From positions 744,001-808,000 of the forward strand of contig JAACJK010000004.1 in NCBI GenBank assembly GCA_013368325.1: a DNA stretch of 64,000 nucleotides. Direction: 5' to 3'. A model generated the notes under the pieces. That model was not told the DNA's origin. It saw only the letters and a list, made by a program, of their open reading frames with translations, and made no database searches. The translations under genes were made by a program, and so were the position numbers. Positions 43,733 to 53,388 of this stretch are shown here, in pieces; the first letter of the stretch is position 1; the number at the start of each line of letters is the position of its first letter. Source of the stretch: Ephemerocybe angulata. Taxonomy: Eukaryota; Basidiomycota; Agaricomycetes; Agaricales; Psathyrellaceae.

Positions 43733-43740
43733 GTGCCAAT

Positions 43741-44480
43741 ACCCCAATCCCTGCAAAGGTAAGAGCCCGTCGCCCTCGTCTTATATCCGTCCGATTTCGG
43801 CTGACCGTGCCTCTTGCGTGCCTCCGACCTCCAGCGCCGTCGTTGCGCCGGACAAGCGCCGGATCGAAGTCGGCCATCGGTTTGGCATCATCTTGTCTCG
43901 TCGGAATGCCGGACGTCGGGATTGCGCGCATGCTGGGGGAGGCAAAGTCTATCGAATGGTAAGTCGTATGTTTTAAACTTTCAGCATATCATGGATGGAA
44001 AACTCACCTCTGACAGTTCTCGTGCGCTCACGGCCGTGCCCCTCCGCCTGTGCGCACGGCCGTATGCCGATACCCGCGAAGGTACGAGTCCGCGCTTTCA
44101 TCTCACACCCGTTTTACGTCGACTGACCGACCCTTCGACTTCCAGGACCCATCACGTCCCTCATCCCTCCCTCTGACCATCTACAGAGCGGTGCCGCCTA
44201 GGTCGCTCGCTGTTGTTGTGGAAACTGAAGTTTGACTGAAGTCATCCGCCGTGGTGCGCGGCCGCGGTCTCGGTTCTGCCCGTGCGTGCGTGTGCGGGGC
44301 TGCTATCGTTGTCGTCGTCGTCCGTATGCCCATGCCCGTGAAGCTAGCCAACAATCCTTCGATCGTTGTGTCAGTTGTGTCGCTGCGTAGTTGGTGGGTG
44401 GACTGGTTTGACAGCGAATATTCGGAGGTCGAGTTGTTTCTGGGACTGGGGTGAGTTTTTCGAGCACTTTGACAAGATAA
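43741..44480 (+). other. tandemly duplicated exon-intron-like units
   Basis: ATACCC..CAAAGGTAAGAG (43,739) and ATACCCGCGAAGGTACGAG (44,068) each begin a 65-76-nt stretch ending CTCCAG or CTTCCAG with an internal CTGACCG branch-site-like motif. A third CCCATGCCCGTGAAG lies near 44,328. This looks like duplicated splice-bounded units of an unidentified gene. No protein family recognised. Confidence 0.3.
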
Positions 44481-44825
44481 TTCACTTACAGTGCACCTAA
44501 TCGACTCTCCAAGCAGCCTGCCCACTCCGCCGGTTGGTCGTGCACCAGTCCACGCACAGCTGCGGGACGGCGGCGTTGACGTCCGCCGTCGATCGGTGTG
44601 TTGCATGTGTTGGAGTGAGTGGGCTGGGAGGGATCGCAGCGAACTGCTGACGGCACTTTGCACGTCGAGTCGTTTCTGGGATTCTGGTCAGCTGTCTGGG
44701 CATTTCCGCATGGCCGTTTACTTACCTCCGCGCGTGCGCCCATCTGGCTGCTCCGCTGAGCGCAGCGGGTCTCTGTATGCATTGGGTCCTCGTGCACTTG
44801 GTTGCAGACCTCCCGCCGCGAGATG

Positions 44826-45505
44826 TTTGCTCGTCGTGCGGTGAAGTCTGGGCAAGCCGGTAAGTCTAGTCATTCCGGCCCTCTCGCTCTATGAGCCCCT
44901 CCAACACCCTTCTCTAGGACTCGGGCCGTCTCTTTGACTTTCGTTACACGGACGAAGATGTGCGGAAGCAGATGATCATTCCTGGGACCAAGTCGGCGTC
45001 GTCGACGAGCTCTGCCCAGCATGCGCACTCCTCGCCGGACCATCACTCTATACTATACCCCGCACCCTCTAGGATTCTCCCACCTCGAACACCTCATCTC
45101 TCAGTGACATTGAGAGCCACCAGCCTCCAGCAAAGCGGAGGAGGGCCTTTGGCTCGGTCAGCTCGTCACTCTCCGACGCGGACGTAGACACGACACTTGA
45201 GAACGATGACGCGGAGGGGGATGATGCTGAGGGCGAGGAAGAAGATGCCGGCGACTTTTTTATAGCTAGCATTGTCCATTGTCCGTGCATCGACGACTAC
45301 AACGGCGCCTACGACGAGTCGGACACGGCCGATTCGTAAATCTGGAAAGGGAAGGGTTCACACCGCCATCCTCACCTGCTCCTCCATCCTCCCGCTCCTA
45401 CGCCGGGTCCAACCCCAACCTCTTCAAATTGACCTCCCACCTAACCGCAGCCCCAATCCGACTCATCGCCCATGCCCGTCAAAGCTCCCTCGCCCCAATA
45501 ACATC
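44826..45505 (+). pseudogene. fragment of an acidic hypothetical protein gene
   Basis: Three pieces can be read: FDFRYTDEDVRKQMI (44,935-44,980), an acidic piece following a CTCTAG acceptor at 45,071 (SLSDIESHQPPAKRRRAF .. DDAEGDDAEGEEED) that stops at 45,338, and, in another frame, EREGFTPPSSP..SNPNLFKLTSHL. The frame changes and the stop suggest a broken gene or introns I cannot place. No family known to me. Confidence 0.3.
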
Positions 45506-47189
45506 CGCATCTAAAACTGCATGCTTGAGCAAGTCGTCGAACAGTTTGACAGCACCCTCCCGGAACGCCTGTGGCGTGCGCGGGGCGGTCTCAATATTGG
45601 GCAGAGGCCCCGGAGTGAAGAGCGCGGGTGGAGCGTGCAGGAGGAGGAGCGAGGGGTAGAGGTGTAGAGGGAGAAGATCTGGTGCAGCTTCCTGCCCTCC
45701 TCCTTCCCTTCCATGACGCGTAGGTTTCTATTGTCGCGAAGCCAGGAGGTGACTGTACGAGTCGGTTGAATCGGAATGATGGATCACGGGCTAACGAGCA
45801 ACCCAATCTGATATTCCGCAATCAGCGCAGCAAGCTACACACACATCACTAAGCTGAAGCAAAAGAGTGTGTGTACAACTACAAGAACAGCGTAAGCCAA
45901 ATGAGTTGCTCATGGTAGAAAGCTGAGTGAATTCCAAGTCGCACACGAGTGGGACGAGATAGGGCCAGTGGCGGCGATGTAGTCTGGGATGGAAACGTTC
46001 CCAGTGCCAAAGCCGGTGACCTCGATCTGGGCGCAAGACACGAAGATCTCAGGAACACCGGCACCGAGATGAAGAGCGATTGTTCGATGCGGGCGAGAGA
46101 CACTATGTACGAGACATGGTCAGACATCGAGCTGGGGGGTAGGAAGGTGCGAGAAGAAGCATACCTCGCCAGGGTGAGTATTCTCGGGGACGGTGTGGTC
46201 TGAGTCATGAACTCGTTCAAGTTGTGGGACGAGAAATCGACGGGGTTATGTGACTTGACGCCAATTCTGCGATCTGAGCCCAAATCCAGGTAAGCATCGA
46301 CGAGACGTTCGCGGTAAAGTCTTTGACGTTGTTCCCTGACACGGGGGGTCGTCCAAGGTGTTCCAGCAGGGCTTTCCACATGGCGGGAGTCGTCGAGGTT
46401 GAGGTGTGTTCGTCGCCGTTGCCGTTCTAGTTCGACGCTCACGGTATCATAGCCTAGCTGTCTGATGTCATCACCGCTGTTGTCGTCGCCTCGATGGGCC
46501 GCATTCCTAACGAAGGTAAGCCAGGACACAGAACTCGAAACCCAGGGACTAACCTTATGGAATCCTAGACGCCATCCTCCGCGGTGAGGCGACAGAGTCT
46601 CGAGGACGTCGGAGGGCAGCGACGGTCTGCCGGTTGTGTTGCAGTGAGTCTTCCACTTAATCCGGGGTGTTCTGGGCGTTGTTCACGGTGTTCTCTTGCA
46701 GGGTGTTCCAGGCAGCAAGAGTCGGGGCGGTAGAGGCATCCTTCGACGTCGTAAGAAACGTGCGGTGACGATCAAGAGGACCTTGGGATCAGTGTTGGGT
46801 GCGTCGTAATCGGCGTCTGTCGGTTCTGGTGCTGAAGAGGTCGTAGTACTATTGCGATGTCGGAGGGCCAACGTGTGAGTTCAGCCTCGTTTCCTGCACC
46901 AAGCGGCCTGGAAGAAGGCATAGCGATCCGGCACGACTCGCGCACGCCTGGACCGCACAGACCCTGCCCCTACCCATCCTCCCGTTGGACGATGACCTCC
47001 GACAATCAAGGTCAAACAGACTTCCTTGCGCACCAGCGCTGTCAACCCGATCCCGGACGGGGAAGCCTACGGCACCCACCACACCCCCTCTTCCTCCACC
47101 AGCCTGGATGAGCACTGCAGGCTGCAGCCTGGCCGCGGCATACGACGTCACCGGTAGATGAAGGTCTGCTTGATCCATTGGACGGGTGT
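45506..47189. other. stretch without a supportable gene
   Basis: The minus frame 45,879-46,529 is open for 216 codons but has no motif and begins without ATG. Short plus-strand pieces bounded by GTAAGC..CTAG and GTGAGT..GCAG (46,492-46,780) could be exons of a small gene. I do not commit to either. Confidence 0.3.
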
Positions 47190-48047
47190 TCATGAGATCG
47201 TTGACGGAGAGGGCTGAGAGGCCATCGCGCATTGTTGTAGCAGTGCGGCCTCGGCTTCTAGAGCTTTTTGGGCCAGGCGGTCGCCATCGCGTTGGGCGCC
47301 TAGGGCGAAGGCGCGGTCTTGCTCTTCCCGCACGGCGTGCTCGAGTGCGCGCGTGCGTTGTTGTTGGTGGATGGTCTGGAGAAAGGCCGTTATGCGTGGG
47401 AGGAGGGTGTTTGTTAGGTGCGTTGTGAGGGTTTGGGCGGAGGTGGGGCTAGAGGCGGGAGAAGGGGAGGGAGGTTGCTGCGTGGAGTTTTTGAGCGGTG
47501 CTGTGGGCTTCGGGGGAGGAGACGTCGCCACCCCAGGTTAGGATGTGGATGTGGTTGGTGTGGAGTGTGCGGAGGAATGCGGGAGATGTTAGCGTTGTGC
47601 TGCGGGATTCGAGTGTTCGTGTTGGCATTGAGTTGATTGTGGGTATGGGAGGGGAGGTACGTACCGCTTTAACTCTGCAACGACGTCGTGTTCTTCGCTC
47701 ACTAACACGATACACGCAATGCGCGCTTCACGCTGGGCAATACGTACAGCCTCGTCGTATCCGCACAGCGCAAAGTCGGGTAAGATCAGGCGTCCGCCTT
47801 CCTCATCTCCAAAGTCCATCCCACCCTCTACTGCATACCCCAGGTGTGGGCCGTGGTGTAACAGTACTAGTGTTCCGGGGCCTAGGTCGACTTCTGAGTC
47901 GCCGATTTTGAATTCTCGCATTATTGCGGGGGTGCTGGGTGTCGCTGGGGCGGGTGCGGGTGTGGGCCCGCCGCCGAATATCATCTCTGATACTGCACGC
48001 TTAACGTCGAATGTCGTCAGTACAGTCTGCAACTCTAAACTAAACAC
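47190..48047 (-). pseudogene. UAS/UBX-domain protein fragment (FAF2/Ubx2-like), probably broken
   Basis: The first part reads GYDEAVRIAQREARIACIVL and VSEEHDVVAELKR. After an intron from about 47,666 it continues TLTSPAFLRTLHTN and ILTWGGDVSSPEAHSTAQKL, the thioredoxin-like UAS fold of FAF2/UBXD8-type proteins. These proteins act in ER-associated degradation with Cdc48. The frame stops after SLPFSRL. The expected next section resumes in another frame (TSAQTLTTHLTNTLLPRITAF .. REEQDRAFALGAQRD), implying a deletion or frameshift. The C-terminal UBX domain and the N-terminal UBA/membrane part are missing. Likely a duplicated, decayed copy. Confidence 0.55.
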
Positions 48048-48249
48048 AAGCCCTCTCCCCCTCTCTTTCTGCAGACTGCGTCTCCGTCCCGCCTTGCAAG
48101 TTCCCGAGAAGCAGGAAACCTGTCGGAGATGGGGGCACGGACGAGAGAAAGGAGAATGACTGGGCTAACGAAAGACTGAAAGTAAGAGACATCTAACACA
48201 CCTGAACATGCCAGTTGACTGCACTAAGGACGCCGACGGCGACGGGCTC

Positions 48250-49457
48250 GTACTTGATCTAGGGGCTTGCTTGTTCCGCCGACGCGCTTCCGTATGCGGG
48301 GGGCTGACCGTAACCTCCCTGGGCGGCGTGAAGACGTCACCTGGGGGGTTCGTACGGAGGAATGGGAGGTTTCTTCCTCCCCGCCCTCGCCTTCCCTACA
48401 CTCCCCACCGCACCTGCCTCAACACCCTCCTGAACATCCTCGTGGCTGGTACTCGGCCTGAACAGCCGCACCCTCAAAGGCGGAACGTGCTCCTGCTCCT
48501 CCTCCAGGTGCGAGTTCTGCACCAACTCTCTCCCTTTCCCCTTCGCTTCCCTCTACGGACTCGTATGAGCATCCCGCGCCCCAGACGTATAGCTAGGTCG
48601 AGTTGGGGACTCCATCTCCACATCCTGGTCGTCCCCGTCCAGATCATCGTCGCCTTCATGTTCAAACTGAGCCTGCCGCCGCACCTGCTTCCTCAGCCGC
48701 GGGTTAGGCGTCGCCTCGGCCCACCCACCCACTCCCGTCCCGGTTCCAGATATTGTCGAAGTAGATGCCACATCCCCTAAATTCCCTTCTAAATCCCCCT
48801 CCTCCGCCGTCGCAGGCAAGGCCGTCTTCGAGACCTTGGGTGTCGCGAGTTGTCGCTTCCGCTTCGTATTCTTGTTCGTCACAGGCGTCGGTTGGGCTAT
48901 CGCACCCATCCTCCTCCCCACATCATCATCAGCCAAAAGGCTGGGCGTAAACAGCGGCGGAAACCTCTACAGAGCAGAAAAAACATGTTCCCATGTTAGC
49001 TACTACTTATCACACGCCTCCAGACAACGCTCCCAAGAAATCCGAGAGTCGCACTCACCTGCTGATTCCTCCTCAGCATCTCCTCGAGGGGAGGGCTGAT
49101 AAGCTGCGTCCGCGTCGTATCGACATTCACAGTCAACGTCTGCCCAGCCTATTCCTCGTGTACCAGTTCGTGGTTGGAGTAACCCTGCGCGCCAGAGCCC
49201 GTACTGCCCGCGACATTGAACATCCTATCGCCAGACATAGGCTTCGGCTCCGCAATCACAGCGCTTGTCCTTTTCTTGAAAGGCGAAGAGTCGATCTTGT
49301 TCTTGTTGTTCTTGGAGCGGGGTTTCTTGAGGCTTGCGAGGTCGAGTTTCGGGAGCGGCTGCTGTTGCTGGGGCGTGCCGACTGTCATTGACGAGAATGC
49401 GGTCCGGATCTGGTAGGCCGAGTCGGGCTCCCCGCCAGGATGTCTGTTCTCCGCCAT
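48250..49457 (-). pseudogene. hypothetical protein gene with an in-frame stop
   Basis: From an ATG at 49,457 the frame runs MAENRHPGGEPDSAYQIR.. with a Lys-rich KKPRSKNNKNK stretch and a putative SPFKKR motif, to HELVHEE, then TAG. The same frame then continues (AGQTLTVNVDTTRTQLI .. LRRNQQ) to a GTGAGT donor near 49,059. A second exon (RFPPLFTPSLL.. KRKRQLATP .. acidic DDDLDGDDQDVEME) follows. Basic and acidic low complexity suggest a nuclear protein. No family recognised. The stop may mark a pseudogene. Confidence 0.35.
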
Positions 49458-49519
49458 CCTGGATCCTGAGTTCGTCGAGTTTGTGGTGGGAAGGTCCAAG
49501 CAGCACCCATTCAGTATTG

Positions 49520-50455
49520 CCAGAAGGCTCGCCAGGATGCGGAGCAGGCTGCTGCGGAGATTGAGAAGTGGAAACACATCAAACAAGGGAAGGAGAGGGA
49601 GTTGAATGAATGGCTATCTCGAGAGTCTGAACGGCTTTTGGAGGACCAGGAGAGCTTTCGAATTCTCTACGCGACTGTGCACCAGCCTCGATGCCATGCG
49701 GGAGGGTCTGAATGATAGCTGGGAGGGGAAGTTTGGGGACAACCCCGTTTTCTGGGAGCATCTCGATGGCCGTGTCATCAAGCCTGAGATACTGGCGCAT
49801 CCTGGAGATTGGGCGACGGCCATCGAGTCGTTCTATCAAACGGGGGTTACGCTCGCGCTGACAGGACAAATGGCCCAGTTCCACTCAACTGTGGTTCAGC
49901 GGCTTAAGGTCCGAGAGGATTTGGTCGAGCGGGAATGGAAGAAATGTGTTGAGGGTATCTTTCTGCCCATCCTTCCCCCACCCCCTCCCCCATTGACAGG
50001 GCATAATGGATATGTAAACGCGGTTGCTTTCTCCTGGGATGGAACGAAGATAGTCTCTGGGTCGGGGGACAATAATGTGAGGGTCTGGGATGCACTAACA
50101 GGCAAGGTGCAGACTGTCTTGGAGGGGCACAGCGGTGCCGCCATGTCTGTCGTATTTTCACCGGATGGGAATCACATCATCTCCGGGTCGGGCGATAGGA
50201 CGGTGAGGGTGTGGAGTGCGTTGACAGGCAGGGCTGAGAAGGCGTTTGAGGGGCACACTGGCTGCGTTAGGTCAGTTAACTTCTCGCAGGATGGGACACA
50301 GATTCTCTCGGGGTCAGATGATAAGACGGTTTGACAGGGACAGCGCACAATGTTCTGAAGGTAGACAGCCGTGTTTGGTCAATCGCAGTCTCAGGGGACA
50401 ATGGGGAACGTATTGTGACGGGGTCAGAGGACGGGGTGATAAGGCAATCGAGAGT
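49520..50455 (+). pseudogene. WD40-repeat protein fragment
   Basis: A coiled-coil-like piece (ARQDAEQAAAEIEKW.. 49,520-49,660) precedes, in another frame, an ORF from 49,606 to 50,334. The ORF's first 120 residues are of unknown family. They are followed by PPPPPP and three WD40 repeats: GHNGYVNAVAFSWDGTKIVS, GHSGAAMSVVFSPDGNHIIS and GHTGCVRSVNFSQDGTQILS, with VRVWDALTG-type closers. The frame ends within the third repeat (SDDKTV). A further decayed repeat is readable in another frame to about 50,455 (WSIAVSGDNGERIVTGSEDG). Basidiomycetes have many NACHT-WD40 genes with such high-identity repeats, and this may be a remnant of one. A beta-propeller needs about seven blades, so the product would not fold normally. 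Confidence 0.6.
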
Positions 50456-50524
50456 GTGTGCCGTTTTTAGGTTTTATATTACACTAGGCAATACAGATTG
50501 TAGCAGGAAAGAAGGGGGATGCGA

Positions 50525-51088
50525 TTAATCGAAGAGACCGAAGCCCTGCAGAAACGAAAGCAACCTGGTAAGCGGCAAAACAGAACGAATGGGCGCAGCA
50601 GACGTACCATGTCATCGTCTGACTCCTCCTTCTCCTCGACCTTCTCCTCAGCCTTGGGGGCCTCCTCAGCGGCACCGCCAGCGGCGGCAGGGACACCACC
50701 GGCAGCGGGGGCTCCTCCACCGGCACCGACGTTGGAGAGGAGATCCTTCACATTTTTGCCCTCGAGGGCCTTGGCGAGGAGGGAAGCCCAGATGGGCTCG
50801 ATGTCGACGTTGGCGGCGGAGGTGAGGGCGTTGATCTTGTCAGCCTGGAGTCGTATAGACGATTAGAATTTCTGGGTTTCGCTCAGAGTCCTGTGAGGTA
50901 CGCACAGTAATCTCGATTCCGTCGTCGGCGAGGATGAGGGCGGCGTACGTCGCGGCGAGATCGGTGGAGGCCTGGAAGAAATGAGTAAATTAGTTACATC
51001 CAATCTCCCACTTCTGCATCCATCGAAATCCTGCCCTCTGACTCCCCCAAAAGCCTGAATACGGTGTCAGGGAGGCGATACTCACCAT
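50525..51088 (-). CDS. RPP1: 60S acidic ribosomal protein P1
   Basis: Exons (minus): 51,088-51,086 (the ATG alone); 50,971-50,906; 50,844-50,608; 50,545-50,525. Introns are 114, 61 and 62 nt, all GT..AG, giving 108 aa, close to the usual size of P1. The N-terminal helical dimerisation domain starts [14 protein letters not shown]. An Ala/Gly/Pro-rich hinge follows, and the protein ends in the invariant SDDDMGFGLFD tail, split by the last intron after DDDM. P1/P2 dimers bind P0 to form the ribosomal stalk that recruits translation GTPases. P1 rather than P2 is inferred from the N-terminus. The start codon is separated from the rest by the first intron. A tRNA gene lies divergently 198 bp upstream. 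Confidence 0.93.
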
Positions 51089-51286
51089 TGGAACAGGGAT
51101 TTGGCGTAAACGCGGGGGTTGAGGCTGCTGAACGGGTCGTCGACGAGGAGCTTGTATCGAAGCGACCCAACGTCCGGGAATCGTCAGGACAAGTCACGTG
51201 ACCGGTGCCGGTAGCCCGGCACCGGTCACAATAAAATAAATAGACTATTCCCATGCATATTGCAATAAATAAGCTGCACCATACAA

Positions 51287-51358
51287 GCCCTTATAGCTCA
51301 GTGGTAGAGCGCTCCGCTCGTAACGGAGAGGTCGGTTGTTCAATCCAGCCTGGGGGCA
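51287..51358 (+). tRNA. tRNA-Thr (anticodon CGT)
   Basis: Acceptor GCCCTTA pairs with TGGGGGC (two G-T pairs), D-arm GCTC/GAGC, anticodon stem CTCCG/CGGAG around loop CTCGTAA (anticodon CGT, reads ACG), variable loop AGGTC, T-arm GGTTG-TTCAATC-CAGCC, discriminator A. 72 nt without an intron. Confidence 0.93.
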
Positions 51359-51361
51359 TTC

Positions 51362-51366
51362 TTTTT
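51362..51366 (+). terminator. Pol III terminator of tRNA-Thr
   Basis: A run of five T four bases past the tRNA end. Confidence 0.7.
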
Positions 51367-51532
51367 GCACATCTCCAAACCAATTTCTGGCGCGCAAGTC
51401 CAGGCGGCAATCACACACTCATCAACCCCCGCAATCTTTTTTACCAAACCCGCCGTATACCCAGCCCCAACCAACATATAATACACGCCCACAGAAATAC
51501 ACATATATCTAATCTACCTACTTACACCACCC

Positions 51533-52454
51533 CTACACCGTCTCCTTCCTCATAAACCACAACCTCGCCTCCCCAACCGGACTCTGCACCTCCACCCTCC
51601 TCCGCACCTCAAACCCCATCCTCTCATAAATCATAACATCGAGCTCCGTCGCGGTCTCCAGCACGAGCATAGCGCCGCTCTCCCGTGCGAGGGCCTCGGC
51701 GTGGGCGATGAGGGCGCGCGCGACGCCGCGTCTCTGGTATGTAGGCAGGGTGGCGAAGAGGTGGAGGTCCCAGGTTTGGGTGGGGTAGATGGAGGGGCCG
51801 CCGTAGATGGTGGGGTCGGCGGTATGTTTGATGAGGAGGGGGATGAACTAGGGAGGGATTATCGGGTGAGTGTGTGTTTTGGATGCGCGGGATGCGAAGG
51901 GAGGAAAGGACGCACGTAATCGTTCCACCACTTCCTCAACCCCTCACTCCCAGCCTGCATAAACTGATCCCACCCCACAGCCCTCTGTTCCGCCCTACAA
52001 CGCACACACACATCAGCTCTCATCCCACCCAACCACAATCGACCATCCGCACGTACGTGGAGTTGAGCACCTGCCCAGGGGCGAACCATACCGCCGCGCC
52101 CACAATCTCCTCCTCCTTTCCCTCCTCGTGCGGGAGGACGGCGACGTGGATTGTGCCGCCGATAGATGCGGCGCCGACACAGGCGCGGAGCTGGAGTTCG
52201 TTGAGGCCTTCGCCGTGTGAGAGGACGGCGCCGAAGTGGTCTCCTGGGAAAGGTGAGGTGAGTCAATGCTCGTGGTGAGGGAGGGATGGAGGGGGTGCGT
52301 ACCGTCGAAGGCGGCTTTGAAGAGGTCGACGATGCGGTTTATTTCGTTCTCTGGGATTGATCAGACTGAGTTGGTGCAAGGACGGTTGGGGAGTGAGCGT
52401 ACCGGTGGGTGGGTTGAGGTGCTTGATCTTAAAGTTGAGCGGGGTGGTGGACAT
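51533..52454 (-). CDS. GNAT-family N-acetyltransferase
   Basis: Exons (minus): 52,454-52,403; 52,350-52,303; 52,243-52,057; 51,994-51,916; 51,847-51,533; introns 52-68 nt, 226 aa. The C-terminal half has the acetyl-CoA-binding motif A (LFATLPTYQRRGVARALIAHAEALA, Q/R-x-x-G-x-A) followed by the motif B-like segment ending YERMGFEVR. The middle has a strand pair typical of GNAT folds (AASIGGTIHVAVL .. IVGAAVWFAPG). The substrate cannot be inferred; basidiomycetes carry many such small-molecule or protein acetyltransferases. It lies 118 bp downstream of the EF-hand gene on the same strand. Confidence 0.85.
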
Positions 52455-52572
52455 GGCGGTGTTATACAGATTTCAGATGGAGATGGATAGGATGATGGAC
52501 GAGAGGGAGGTTCTGGGATTACATAGATGCATGGGCGCTCGCTTTATGGTCGGGGAGCCAATACAGATGTCG

Positions 52573-53330
52573 TTATATCAGATTCGCCGTCGAAAGCATG
52601 CGTACAAAGTCGTCATAGGACACGCTTTTATCTGGGGAGTTCGAGAACATCTCCAGCATGTCGATAATCTGGACAGACTGTGAGTCGAGTTCGGCAGGAA
52701 CGAACGCGCACTCACCTCCTCCGGCTTGATCTTCTCCTTGAGCAGCCCCGCAACCCTCTGGATGTCCTTGATCATGATCCTTTTCTTCCGAAGGTCCTCC
52801 GGCGGGGTGTCGGGGAAGAACAGCGCGAAAGTGTCGAGCGCGGACTGGGCTTGACGGGCGCTAAGCTCCCCCGGCTCTGCGCGTGTCGCCTCTTCGCTGG
52901 CGCCAGTGGTCTTGCGTGTGCGTGTCCGGCGCTGTCCTGGTACGAATTCATCGCTGTCCTCCCCGTAGTCGTCATCCTCGCTCGAGTCCTCCTCTGCAAC
53001 GAATCCGCCTCCGTCATCCTCGCCCGAATCCTCCTCCGCAATGAACCCGCCTCCCCCATCCTCGTCGTCCTCCAGAAGCACCGCGCACACGGACCGCCAA
53101 TCCTCCAGGCTCACATACGCAGCACCCTCGCTTGCACCCGAGCCGTCCCCCGCCGTCCACCCCGTCGCCGCATTCCTGAACACAGCGAGCACGTCCTCGC
53201 TCTCCGGCAACTCGAGCCTCCTCAACGTCTCCGGCACGCGCTCCAACGGAATCTGGTCCTCCACCCCGAACGCCTCATCCACTCTCCTCCTCGTCGCCGC
53301 ATCAAGCCGCTTATACAGCTCGTCCGCCAT
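52573..53330 (-). CDS. EF-hand-like protein, centrin/calmodulin-related, function unknown
   Basis: Exon 1 53,330-52,716 and exon 2 52,677-52,573, separated by a very short 38-nt intron, give 239 aa. The N-terminal third (ELYKRLDAATRRRVDEAF ..VPETLRRLELPESEDVLAVF) and the C-terminal third (DTFALFFPDTP .. IMIKDIQRVAGLLKEKI .. IIDMLEMFSNSPDKSVSYDDFVRML) have the helix-loop-helix rhythm of EF-hand pairs, with a degenerate calcium loop (SPDKSVSYDDF). Between them is a repetitive acidic segment (EEDSGEDDGGGFVAEEDSSEDD) of low complexity. The start was chosen because MADELYKRL is the first ATG consistent with the divergent promoter. Family assignment is moderate. Confidence 0.6.
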
Positions 53331-53388
53331 CGTGGTTTGGGTCCAAGCAATAAAAGCGGCTAGCAGGCGTGAGAAAAGCGGCATCAGC
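53331..53388. promoter_or_regulatory. 58-bp bidirectional intergenic promoter region
   Basis: The start codons of the EF-hand gene (minus) and the aldehyde dehydrogenase (plus) are only 58 bp apart. It includes CAATAAAAG near 53,348-53,356, a possible AT-rich core for the plus gene. Transcripts may start within this strip or overlap. Confidence 0.5.
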
